Shown piece after piece: positions 36,201 to 47,651 of a DNA stretch of 64,000 nt (position 1 is the stretch's first letter; every line of letters begins with the position of its first letter). Origin of the DNA: Ephydatia muelleri (taxonomy: Eukaryota > Porifera > Demospongiae > Spongillida > Spongillidae); assembly GCA_013339895.1 (NCBI GenBank), contig JABACO010000103.1, forward strand, positions 45,621 through 109,620. Reading direction: 5' to 3'. Both the position numbers and the translations under genes were made by a program. The notes beneath the pieces are model-generated. The model was not told where the DNA came from. It saw only the letters and a program-made list of their open reading frames with translations, and searched no databases.

Positions 36201-36690
36201 GGAATAGACAACAGGACTATACAGTTTGAAGTATTAGACCGTGGAATATTAGATTAGAAAAAAAGGCAAATTCGATGGAACCGAGGCCTTAGTCGGGAAA
36301 AATCTGATGACATACTTAAAAATCTTGTCAATTATGCTGCACTAACAATCGTAAGGGAGCTAGCTGGAGAAAACATCTAGTACGCTTGTCCCATACTGTG
36401 TATGGAACGATTACGGAAGTATGTCGTTATTACGCAAACCGCGAATTAATTATTGTCTCGCTCATTTCTCCATGTGATGAAGCTTGAGTGAAGCGCCTAT
36501 ACAAGGCCTTCAACCAACGGTATTCTTACACTACATTGCATAGAAATGATCGAGTGACCCTATAGTGACCAATCCGAATGTGGGTGGCAATTAGAGATTT
36601 TCAGCGTCACTAGCTAGCAGTGTGCTTGTTCGCCCTACGGCCCCTACGCATGCGGAGGTGTAGGCGTATATGCTTTTTAAGTTATCGCAG
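33300..36690. other. Long intron stretch, nothing recognised
   Basis: AT-rich, few frames over 60 codons, none with domain signals. A repeat-derived scrap at about 35035-35140 (ccaccccccgttttcgtact, then ggatccgcccctgcc) resembles the boundary text of the poly-C array at 29.15 kb. Confidence 0.5.
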
Positions 36691-38204
36691 ACGATATGGG
36701 TTTACCTCCAACTTTCAATTTTCACTGTCGCACAAGTGCGTATGCGAGGTACAAAACAACAGCCTTTGTAGCAGATTTGCGAGAGGTTCGGATAAGGGGA
36801 AGGATTTGAATCACTAAAACGCCCTTCCCTCATTAGACTCGATACAGACTACATGTAGAATGAGATGAGAACTAGAATACGTATGACATTTGCGTGTTAC
36901 GAAACGAAAGGGCCTCACTCCGCCACTGTAAATGCCGAAGTGATAACTGAGCATTTCTAGAATCACTGCACTTCAAGAAGATTCGCAAAATTAGGCACGT
37001 ACCCAAGGCACCGTGTATAGCGCACGTGATGCTTCTCCAATCCCTATCCGAGATTGCTGGCTAGTGCTGCGCAAGAAATCGGATTGAGGGAGCGATCTCC
37101 AGACAAGCTGAAAAAGAGAGGTACCACGATACCCCCTAGTCGCTAAGTGGCAGCTGTTATCAGGACAACCCTGAGCTGGACATGCAACGACGCAACGTAA
37201 GAGGTCAACGAAACCTCACAGAAACAGATGTTATCAGGAAATTCGAGATATCAAGCTTGCGGCAGTGAAAACGCAGTACCGCTAGTCTAGCATGCCAGAG
37301 GTATGTTGTACTGAATGAAATGTGGGTTGGGACTCATATGTGAGAGCATGTAAATTGCTGCATTTTGCTAACGTGTGTACAAGCAATATAGTAAGAATGT
37401 GACTCCATCAGTGGAAAGTACTGGTTAGCATTGCTGTAAGCTTCTTTGTCATCTTCTGATATTAGTATGAAATGCCCTGTTAAACTGCTAGCCATCTGGC
37501 ATCAATAGGTCTTTCAATTATCCATTGTGCATGTACATTGATTGTGACAGAGTCTGGTGTCTGCATGTGATTGTGATCTAGTACCTACACTTGCAATGTA
37601 AATAGCTCAAACACCCCAGGTCCCATAGCTTGCATCATCTGAATTGAATCACTCAACCATAACATCTGTTTGAGGGCAATAAGGTGTTCAAATAACCCAA
37701 GCATGTACCATACGCCACTGCAGAACAACTTCATTAGTCCATCAGCAATCACCTCAGCTTCACTTGGTGGTGCTGTAACAGCGAGCCGTATGTGTTTCCC
37801 TCACTTCATCTACAGCACTATAAGAAATGTATAGAGCAGTGCATCCATCATATGATTACCTGATCAACTCTTTGCAATGTCATGTATGAGATGTGTGGCT
37901 ATGCCCGAAGCTGAATGTGAACTAAACTCCTTGAAGTTTTAATCAATTGTAACTTTTGATAATAGTGATTGCATACAACCATCTTCTCCTCTCTCTGCAG
38001 CGACTCCCTGTATAAACCCACTCCTCTGGGCCCAGATGCCAATGGTTCTCCTGGTGTCCTTCTTCATGACCACAGATAAGGACAAAGTCACAACCAGAGA
38101 AATGGTCACCTCAGTAGATATGGTGGCATGACATTTGGACATCTGCATCCCTTTTGTCATTAAACATTCGATCGAGCCCTTTTGTCATTAAACATTCCTG
38201 CTGT
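36690..38204. repeat. Diverged duplicate of 56.7-57.4 kb
   Basis: About 36700-37000 resembles 56760-57010 (ctttcaattttcactg, gatacagactacatg, atttctagaatcactgcact). 37990-38130 resembles 57295-57420 (cccactcctctgggcccag, then cttcatgaccacagataagg). These related segments bracket the LRR-exon array. Confidence 0.65.
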
Positions 38205-38537
38205 GCCTAAACCTTATGGTAGTCCTCGGCAGGGCTGGATTAAGGGGATGTCCTGTTAGCGCTATACAGTACTACACATCTACATATATAACCTCACCAT
38301 GTAGAGACCTATTGTCAGCTGGCTATGGACCAATGGTGCTCTCCTTATATATGCACACAAGCTTGTTAGTGGTTTACATATCCGATGCATTTTATGTTCC
38401 TTGAAAGGATATAGCTTCCAATGATACTCAATCTCCCACACCTCCAGTGCAGCTTAGACCACTTATGGCTGATTACAAAAGCTGTGTGTGTATCATTTGT
38501 ATGCTTCCTTTTATATGGTTGGCTTTCTTTCCTTCAG

Positions 38538-38621
38538 CCTCTCTTCGAATAAAATAGGAGCAGAGGGCATGAAATCATTGTGTACTTCTGCTAGTCATTT
38601 CTCCTCCCTTACTTCCCTCAA
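38538..38621 (+). CDS. NLR LRR exon, array copy 2
   Basis: 84 nt, ccttcag acceptor, AA|GTAAGT donor. It reads LSSNKIGAEGMKSLCTSASH then FSSLTSLK. It differs from copy 1 only at the N-x-I region and the last codon. Phase is conserved, so inclusion or skipping keeps the frame. Confidence 0.85.
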
Positions 38622-39512
38622 GTAAGTTCAATTGTATGTGTACAGCTGCAGTTGAAGGCTTTGCTGTTGGACAAGTTTGATATGAACACATATGACTTAT
38701 ACAGTAAAGCATGTAGTATGAACAGTACATACTTGATTTATTTAGCAGGTCACAAAATAGAGTTTCATACATCATTTTATTGCACATTGTAATTCAGTCC
38801 ACCAGGGTTGACAACATAAAATCATAATCCTTTCAGAGTGCACATCTGTCATGTCTGGGTTGAGAATCAGTCAAATAATTACAAATGCAATTACTCTGGG
38901 GTGCTATATGGTTTTACATGTTTTGCATAAAGGAGGAGATGTTACGTAAATACATGCAGAGCTGCGCATGCGGATTGTGCCCAAGATATGCATATAAGAA
39001 AAGCTTGTGAATCACAATCACGTGAGCTCTGTTTTGATCTAGATAGCTGACCACTTGTCAATCGAGCCCTTTCGTCATTAAACATTCAATGAAGCCCTCT
39101 ATTTCATGGGTAAAGCCAATCATTCCAGTACACATGTTGTGCAAAAAATTGTTGCATGTTGCAGTAAACGTAGCTAGCAAATGGCGTACACTATGTGACC
39201 AGGAAACAAACCGATCAATATGTTGTTGACCACAAAGTGTTAACTCTTTAGAAAAACACAGTAGCTTTAGTATAGTACCTGCGGTGCAATATTTTTTTCT
39301 TGCCCATGAAAGAGTTAAACATTCCTGCTGTGCCTAAACCTTATGGCAGTCCTTGGCAGTGCTGGATTAAGGGGATGTCATGTTAGTACTATACAGTACT
39401 ACACATCTACATATATAACCTCACCATGTAGAGACCTATTGTCAGCAGGCTATGAACCAATGGTGCTCTCCTCATACATGCACACAAGCTTGTTAGTGGT
39501 TTGATAGATATC

Positions 39513-40140
39513 CTCTCCCTCCTTACACCTTCCCCTAGCCCATGACTTTACAACAAAATTTGTGCAGCGTTGCCTGTGCATGCAGCAAGCTTCTTCACAC
39601 ACACAACATAGAACACTGGAGTACAACACACAAGATCCTGACACCACTAACCACAAACAACACCTGGACAGCTAACTGAGCAGGGGGAAACTAACACCTA
39701 ATTCTGAAGAGATGCGCCCACACCTCCACCAAGAAAAACCCCTGTGGCAAACCCTCTAACAGGGGAAAATCCCCTTATTTGGGGGGATAAATAACCTGCT
39801 AACTAAACACTGCTCAGCATGCACATACATGTACAAACAGAACACTCTCATTCAGTTCCAGCCTTCAGCTTAAGCTTCATTTCAGTGCCGGTCCACAAGA
39901 CAACACTGCTGTTAGGACAACCTGCGATTGCTCTGTGCATGAGAGGAACAAAACTAAAACAAAACACCACACCAACAACTTATAAAAAAGCAGCCGAACT
40001 TGCTTAAGTGCACGACGCTTAGAATTACAATATTCACACTTTCACATCCATTCATACACCCCACCACGTGGCTACTCCAATTAACGGAGGGAGCTTAGTT
40101 TCTGTCTAATTCATTTCGTTCAACCGACAGAAATGTGTAT
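39513..40140. mobile_element. About 600-bp insertion shared by some array units
   Basis: Units at 32.75 and 38.38 kb go directly from gatacatatcc or ttacatatcc to the gatgcat-type text. Here tctccctccttacacc through caaccgacagaaatgtgtat is inserted. Copies occur at about 42017-42647, 53470-53940 and 54823-55293 (shorter), and a deleted relic at about 41005-41160. No terminal inverted repeats were found. Confidence 0.6.
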
Positions 40141-40301
40141 TTCTTTTGATGCATTATATGTTCCATGAAAGGATATAGCCTCCAACGATACTCAATCTCC
40201 CACACCTCCATTGCAGCTTAGACCACTTATGGCTGATTACAAAAGCTGTGTGTGTATCATTTGTATGCTTCCTTTTATATGGTTGGCTTTCTTTCCTTCA
40301 G

Positions 40302-40385
40302 CCTCTCTTTGAATAAAATAGGAGCAGAGGGCATGAAATCATTGTGTACTTCTGCTAGTCATTTCTCCTCCCTTACTTCCCTCAA
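40302..40385 (+). CDS. NLR LRR exon, array copy 3
   Basis: 84 nt, donor AA|GTAAGT. It reads LSLNKIGAEGMKSLCTSASH then FSSLTSLK. Same phases and flanking intron text as the other array copies. Confidence 0.85.
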
Positions 40386-41273
40386 GTAAGTTCAATTGTA
40401 TGTGTACAGCTGCAGTTGAAGGCTTTGCTGTTGGACAAGTTTGATGCATGTGAACGCATATGACTTATACAGTAAAGCATGTAGTATGAACAGTACATAC
40501 ATGATTCATTTAGCAGGTCACAAAATAGAGTTTCATACATCATTTTATTGCACATTGTAATTCAGTCCACCAGGGTTAACAGCATAAAATCCTTTCAGAG
40601 TGCACATCTGTTCATGTCTGGGTTGAGAATCAGTCAAATAACCACAAGTGCAATTACTCTGGGGTGCTATATGTTTTTATTATAGGTACTTAAATACACG
40701 CAGAGCTGTGCATGCCAATCGAGCCCAGAATATGCTTATAAGAAAAGCTCGCGAGACACAATCACATTGGCTCTGTTTTGATCTAGGCAGCTGACCATTT
40801 GTCATTAAACATTCCAGCTGTGCCTAAACCTTATGGCAGTCCTCGGCAGTGCTGGATTAAGGGGATGTCATGTTAGCACTATACAGAACTACACATCTAC
40901 ATATATAACCTCACCATGTAGAGACCTATTGTCAGCAGGCTATGGACCAATGGTGCTCTCCTTATACATGCACACAAGCTTGTTAGTGGTTTGATAGATA
41001 TTCTCTCCCTCCTTATACCTTCCCCCAGCCCATGACTTTACAACAAACAAACACCTCCACCAGGAAAAAAAACCCTGTGGCAAAACCTGTAACAGGGGGA
41101 AATCCCCTCTTTTGGAGGGAAAAATAACCTGCTAACTAAACACTGCTCAGCTTGCACATATACTCAATCTCCCACACCTCCAGTGCAGCTTAGACCACTT
41201 ATGGCTGATTAAAAAAGCTGTGTGTGTATCATTTGTATGCTTCATTTTATATGGTTGGCTTTCTTTCCTTCAG

Positions 41274-41357
41274 CCTCTCTGGGAATGGCATAGGAGCAGA
41301 GGGCATGAAATCATTGTGTACTTCTGCTAGTCATTTCTCCTCCCTTACTTCCCTCTA
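41274..41357 (+). CDS. NLR LRR exon, array copy 4
   Basis: 84 nt, donor TA|GTAAGT. It reads LSGNGIGAEGMKSLCTSASH then FSSLTSL. Same phases. The unit containing it lacks most of the 600-bp insertion. Confidence 0.85.
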
Positions 41358-42660
41358 GTAAGTTCAATTGTATGTGTACAGCTGCAGTTGAAGGCTTTGC
41401 TGTTGGACAAGTTTGATATGAACACATATGACTTATACAGTAAAGCATTTAGTATGAACAGTACATCCATGTACTTGAGTCATTTAGCAGGTCACAAAAT
41501 AGAGTTTCATACATCATTTTATTGCACATTGTAATTCAGTCCACCAGGGTTGACAACGTAAAATCATTATATAATCCTTTCAGAGTGCACATCTGTTCAT
41601 GTCTGGGTTGAGAATCAACCAAATAACCACAAGTGCAATTACTCTGGGGTGCTATATGTTTTTATTATAGGTACTTAAATACACGCAGAGCTGTGCATGC
41701 CAATCGAGCCCAAAATATGCTTATAAGAAAAGCTCGCGAAACACAATCTCATTGGCTCTGTTTTGATCTAGGCAGCTGACCATTTGTCATCAAACATTTG
41801 ATCGAACTTTTTTGTCATTAAACATTCCAGGTGTGCCTAAACCTTATGGCAGTCCTCGGCAGTGCTGGATTAAGGGGATGTCATGTTAGCACTATACAGT
41901 ACTACACATCTACATATATAACCTCACCATGTAGAGACCTATTGTCAGCTGGCTATGGACCAATGGTGCTCTCCTTATATATGCACACAAGCTTGTTAGT
42001 GGTTTGATAGATATCCTCTTCCTCCTTACACCTTCCCCCAGCCCATGACTTTACAACACACTTTGTGCAGCGTCGCCTGTGCACGCAGCAAGCTTCATCA
42101 CACACACAACATAGAACACTGGAGTACAACACACATGATCCTGACACCACTAACCACAAACAACACCTGGACACCTAACTGAGCAGGGGGAAACTAACAC
42201 CTAATTCTGAAGAGATGCGCTCACACCTCCACCAAGAAAAACCCCTGTGGCAAACCCTCTAACAGGGGAAAATCCCATTTTTGGGGGGAAAAATAACCTG
42301 CTAACTAAACACTGCTCAGCTTGCACATACATGTACAAACAACACTCTCATCCAGTTCCAGCCTTCAGCCTTAGCTTCATTTCGGTGCCGGTCCACAAGA
42401 CAACACTGCTGTTAGGACAACCTGCGATTGCTCTGTGCCATGAGACGAATAAAACTAATAACAAAACACCACACCAACAACTTATAAAAAAGCAGCCGAA
42501 CTTGCCTAAGTGCACGACGCTTAGAATTACAATATTCACACTTTCACATCCATTCATACACCCCACCACGTGGCTACTCCTATTAACGGAGGGAGCTTAG
42601 TTTCTGTCTAATTCATTTCGTTCAACCGACAGAAATGTGTATTTCTTTTGATGGATTATA

Positions 42661-44890
42661 TGGGGAATTTCATGAGAAAAGGGACCTTATGGATATATAA
42701 ATCATAAATGTATAAAACACAATAAATCGTGTGCGTTTTTGATGCGCTATATCTTCCGAACGATTAGTGCTATTCTCTTGAAATATTCAACCCTTACTGG
42801 TACACCTATTGCCTACATGCGTAGCATTTTTTCATATTCAACACTCTTTCCATCCCATATGTGTGGTGGACAATAACCCCACGGGGTAAATATTTAAGAA
42901 TCTTCATAGCCGAGCATGATACAGACTCCAAGTTCGCCATGCGCACGTAGGAGTCCTCCTCCTACTGTATTCTCCAGATCGTTTGAGTTTTTCTTAGCCG
43001 TTATGGAAATACAGACGACTGAAGTTGAACTTCTTTTCAGCGCCATTTCGCATTATTGCGGCGATGTATGACATCACGTAGGAGTGATGTCATACTTACG
43101 TCTTCATTATCGTCGTTACTTATTTGCTTTGGGCACGAGACTACCTGCTCCGTTATTAATAAACTCATTGACGCTTAGTAAATTAATACGAGACTACAGC
43201 ACTTGCTTGCTTTTGTGTAGTGCAGTCACTGCTAGATAATTATGTATCGTTTCATGAATACACGCCACGGGAATATAGTCTTGGAGGATTGAAACGACGT
43301 CCACAGGCCAGCCAAGCCTCCTGTTCTTCGTCACGTGATCCGAATGCCAGTGTTGAACAGGTACTGTATGTGTATTCTTTCATCACAGCTAGGTCGGGCA
43401 TACCGAGGACATGCAGCACGTACGTATTTCAACCTAATAGAATGCCACAAACACGTTCACTGTGCATACATGTACGTATACACACCTCGTGCATTTGCAT
43501 TACATGTACTAGTGTGTACCATGTCCCGTGTCTTCCTTCTTGAAATGGTCACACGAGAGCCCAACTGGTTTACGGATCAATCATAACAATTCGTGACCCA
43601 ATGGTTGACATGCAAAGTGTGTGATGTATAAGTTTCATATAAGGGTGTTGGTTATTTGCAATACATGTTCCGTGTATTGCAGCATGGCTGTGTGTATGTA
43701 GGGCTCTGCATGTGTGTACATGTGCATATGTGAGAATATTTGTTTATGTACAGGTATTGGTCAATGTATAAGTACTTGTGAATATGAAAGTATGAGTATA
43801 TGCCATTGTGTGTATGTAAGAGTAGAGTACTGTATGTGTATATGTGTGTGTGTGCATGTAGGAGTATACAACTGTAGGAGTACTTTATGTGTATGTGTGT
43901 ATGTGCAGGTATCTGTGAATGTAGGTATATGTATGTAGTACGTATATGTATGTGTGAGTACTGTAGGAGTATGTGTGGATGTATTTGCGTATCAGTGTAC
44001 AATGTATTAGTATATGTGCATGTACAATACGTGTGTATGTCCAGTTATGTGTGATTATGTGTATATGAAGGAGTATGTATGTATGGATGGATGTACAAAT
44101 TATTTGTGTATGTAGATATGTGTTGTAGGAGTATGTGTATATACCTGTATAGAAGTGTGTGTATATACAAGTGTGCGCATGTAGGAGCATTTGTTAACGT
44201 AGGAGTATGTTTGTCATTGTGTGTTAGAAGCATGTACTGTATGTGTATTTGTATACATCTGTGTATGTACATGTAGGTGTATGTGTGTGTGTACAAGTAT
44301 TTGTGAATGTAGGTATATGTGTGTACGTATAAGTATTTGTGAATGGAGTATATGTGTGCATGTGTACTCTAGTAGAATGTGTGTATATAAAAGTGTGTGT
44401 ATGTACAAGTGTATGTGCATGTAGGGGTATTTATGTATGTATGTATGAGTACATGTGGATGTATGGGAATGCATGTTTGTATGTAGGAGTATGTAAGAGT
44501 ACTGTTGGAATTTATGTGTATGTACAAATATGTGTGTATGTATACTGTATGTGTGTTTGTACGAGTATGGGTAAATGTATGTGTCATGATTTGTGACTTG
44601 TTCACTTTATGCTGGTTTAGGATCACAAACTGGAGGGGATTGGGGAGAATCACAGCATGTGAAGGCGTGAAGCTCACTTGTAGTCTGAAGGATAACCCTA
44701 CTGCTAACCTTCAGGCACCACCTCCTCCCCCCTACCTGTGGCATTCAGCTACTCGCCAGCAATAGCAAAGGTTTGGTTGTGGTATCAGGTGTCGTACAAG
44801 TATCCCCTGACTGGGTAAGCACGTGTTCAACTGAATTCAAACTCTGCAAATAATCGCCACTCTCCTAGTGACATCAACTGTTTATCCATT
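42661..44890 (+). repeat. Left terminal inverted repeat of the transposon
   Basis: It matches the reverse complement of 50374-52602. Differences I noticed are T/C at 42669, 42690 and 42960 and a one-base indel near 44851. It contains a perfect palindrome at 43066-43095 and a long degenerate tgtatgtaggagtatgtgtg-type array at about 43690-44590. Frames inside are mirrored in the other arm and are not genes. Confidence 0.95.
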
Positions 44891-45211
44891 GCTTTGTGTA
44901 CTGTATGTCCTTGTGATTCATGTGTGTAATGAATAATTTGTGTCACCTACCTCAACGATCTTTGGGTAGGGGTGAACGGTAACTCAAGCATGTCTTGTTT
45001 ACCTTGGCCATGACAATTGTACACTTGATGTACATGTATGATACTTAACGTCTCACATGTGGTACAGCATGTCAAGCTTACTGATGTATGCTATTGTGTA
45101 CTAACTGCATGATGCATTTGGGTAACATACAGTATAAATCATACACACTGCATGTATGAACCTACACCAAAGTGAATCCACAAGCTACCACACTATACAC
45201 ATCAGCTTTGT

Positions 45212-46115
45212 TCACTTCCGAGGTTCCATTATTCGTTCACATTCCTCACTGTTTGGGAAACTTATTTCCCAGATACGAGGATCGCTATCTGGGGGGGGCA
45301 TACAGATATTTGTGTCTGCACACTTTCTTCATGTGGTCACGTTGATTGGCATGGATGCCATCTTCAGCTGCAAACCACTGGAGAAGGTGACAAGGATATT
45401 ATAGAAGAGAAAGTGGTAGGGGAAAAAAATCATACATGGACACTGAAGCAGATAACTGTTATACATGTACATGTAAGTGAACCTGTTAATGGCATCATAG
45501 TGATGTCATGAAGGTCCTAAAATTCTGCCTCAATGAATTTATACACATACCTTTCTACACTCAGGACATGGCTTAGCATGAAGCTTGTCCCTATCACATT
45601 TTTTACGTATAGTTGCAGCAAACTTGTACGCAGGAAGACCTGCACGTTTTGCAACTGTCTGAGCATATCTATATGTGTACAAAAAATTTTGAATGTTGTG
45701 CATTCAATATATTCTCATCAACGTTATGTAGCTCACTTATTCAGTGAGTCCTGTCCATGTTCTATTGTAGCCAAATCTTCCATTTCCCTTTCTCCCATAT
45801 CTGCATGAGGAAGGTCCTCCTCTTCCTCTGTATCTATGTCCCCCTCTGTGAATAATAGTGGACTGTACACTTGTGTACATTGCACTATAGGGATGACTGA
45901 AACAGAGGTAGGTGGTTCTGCTGGATGTGAGTAGCTGTCTATCCTTGGAGATGGGGGTTGGGACTCAAAGTCGTTTAGCAAACACTGGCTATCACTTGAT
46001 GGTATGCCCTCTATCACAACTGGTCGAGCCTGGTCACTGAGACCCTCATGACATGTGTTCCCTTGGTATTGCAGTGTAAATAACAGTTTACAATGCAAAG
46101 AGCACAGTTTACAAA

Positions 46116-46164
<49 letters not shown>

Positions 46165-46213
46165 TGTACAATCACACAAACACACACACACAAACAAACA
46201 CACACACACCACA

Positions 46214-46263
<50 letters not shown>

Positions 46264-46775
46264 AAAACATGCACACACACAAACACACACAAACCGGCCA
46301 ATAGATGTGTGTTTTTCTCATTGCCTGATTAAGTGTTAGTAGTGCATGAAAAGCACATGGAACACATACCTGTACTCATGGGATCATGATTGCAACATGC
46401 ACACTGTTCTTTCCATTTGTCAATTTTTGGCACATCCAATCTAAGTAGAACGGAGAATGCTTGTACTGATTTGATGTACCATACCAATGAGATCAAGTTG
46501 AAGCTACTACTGTGGCTAACCTAGCAATTTCTGCTTCCAGATTTGTGATTTTGGTTCTCAGTTGTTCAATAATGACCTTCTGATGTTCGATTTCTTTCTT
46601 CAGCACTATATACAAGACGTGTAATATTGAGACTGAGGGCTTTGCTCGAATTTGATTCTATCAATATCATTGTTCTATAAGCCTTACAGTGATTACTTGA
46701 AGATTCATTCAGTGTCTGTTTTAATGCGATCCCAAGAAGATCCAATGCACGCTCGATATAATTGGCGGTGTTCAT
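45212..46775 (-). CDS. RBBP8-like: CtIP/Sae2-like DNA end-resection cofactor, carried by the transposon (six exons)
   Basis: Exons by phase and splice sites are 46775-46688, 46605-46521, 46440-46370, 46061-45737, 45668-45551 and 45377-45212. Start is MNTANYIERALDLLGIALKQ. Exon 2 is coiled coil (EHQKVIIEQLRTKITNLEAE). Exon 3 has WKEQCACCNHDP, a possible zinc site as after the CtIP coiled coil. Exon 4 is acidic and Pro/Ser-rich. Exons 5-6 give KFAATIRKKCDRDKLHAKPC, PEC, KVCRHKYLYAPP and IWEISFPNSEEC, the conserved CtIP/Sae2 C-terminal domain (CxxC...CRH...PP...W...FP). CtIP stimulates the MRN nuclease to open hairpins and start resection. All five junctions are in frame. The only break is an extra C in the C8 run at 45291-45298, giving 283 residues if seven C are assumed. 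An in-frame upstream start at 46865 is possible. Confidence 0.75.
46119..46292. repeat. CA microsatellite in intron 3 of the CtIP-like gene
   Basis: Interrupted (CA)n with aaaca variants. The Cys/Val and Thr/His frames across it are artefacts, although a long minus frame runs from it into the real exon at 46061. Confidence 0.95.
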
Positions 46776-46865
46776 GCTTCGCAACAGAAGTAGAAATGTC
46801 AACAATTTTACAGTAGCGGAGACTTTTACCATGCAGCTCACGTTCGAAGGGAAACGACTTGACAC

Positions 46866-47651
46866 AACTGTTGGTGTTCATAGCGTGACCTCAGTGTTTT
46901 CATGCATGTATTCGTGAATACAATCACGACTGGCCTTTAACAATTGCTATTGACAGTTGTTTTCATACAGCGACCTGGAAGCTTTCAGTCATGAATAATA
47001 AGTGATTTGTACAAGGCCAGTGCACAATAATCAATATGGATACATGAAGCGCAGATCGCTATATGAACACCTAGGTTTCTCGCTATATTAATTTCTCCCA
47101 ACTAGTTACCTATTCGGAGCGCTGCATGTACCGCAGTACGATCCTCTCCCTCCGCAACAATGTATGATACAAAAATTCATGCAAATCACATACATTAATA
47201 AGGTTCCCCAACTAAGCGCCAATTTCCGGTCTGAAACTATACCCTTTTTTGCTTTCATTAGCGAGGACACGGTAAGCGACATGCATGCTATGCGTATGCT
47301 GCAATAGATATGTATTTTCCCGTACTGAATACTTGGTCCCATGCGGACATGATAACTATCAAACCGAAATTCGCGGTCACCATTGCCTATGTATTCATAC
47401 TTATGTCAAAGTGTTGTATTATTTTGTCATGAAATGCAAAGCAAGTTCGTTTATTCCACTACAAGTGTGCATACAATTTTCCGGCTCCCCTTTCTCATGA
47501 TTCGTTGCAATTTTATGGTGGCTCTTTGCGTCGTTATTGACACATTATACTGTACACAGTTGTAATGCCAAAGTGTTCGTCCAATAGCATGATTATCATT
47601 TAACTGCCTTGATGTTGAAACTTTTGTCTCATCTTTGCACCAAAGGATGCA
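46866..47651. promoter_or_regulatory. Divergent intergenic region between the two transposon genes
   Basis: About 0.8 kb separates the start of the CtIP-like gene (minus) from the transposase ATG (plus). It must hold both promoters. No clear TATA box or named motif was identified. Short open frames here show no domain. Confidence 0.35.

Larger units (their letters stand above)
38205..42660. repeat. LRR-exon tandem array, left part
   Basis: Units begin cctaaaccttatggcagtcc and run through atataacctcaccatgtagag and the LRR exon to tctgggttgagaatcag. Starts lie near 38205, 39335, 40828 and 41837. The start near 39335 leads into the 600-bp insertion before the exon at 40302. Similarity between units is high (visible differences a few percent). 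Confidence 0.9.

Noticed and set aside
36620..36817. Arg/Cys-rich 65-codon frame
   Set aside because: It lies in a diverged duplicated intron segment whose partner at 56.7 kb does not keep the frame.
42247..42600. 117-codon plus frame and similar 62-codon frames in other array units
   Set aside because: They lie in the repeated 600-bp insertion, are broken differently in each unit and show no conserved protein pattern.
43652..44765. Several 65-116-codon frames, duplicated exactly at 50498-51611
   Set aside because: They arise from the low-complexity array in the transposon arms and appear in both arms because these are inverted repeats.
46014..46301. Cys/Val-rich minus-strand frame entering the CtIP-like exon 4
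   Set aside because: The first part is the CA microsatellite. The real exon begins at the accaag acceptor at 46061.
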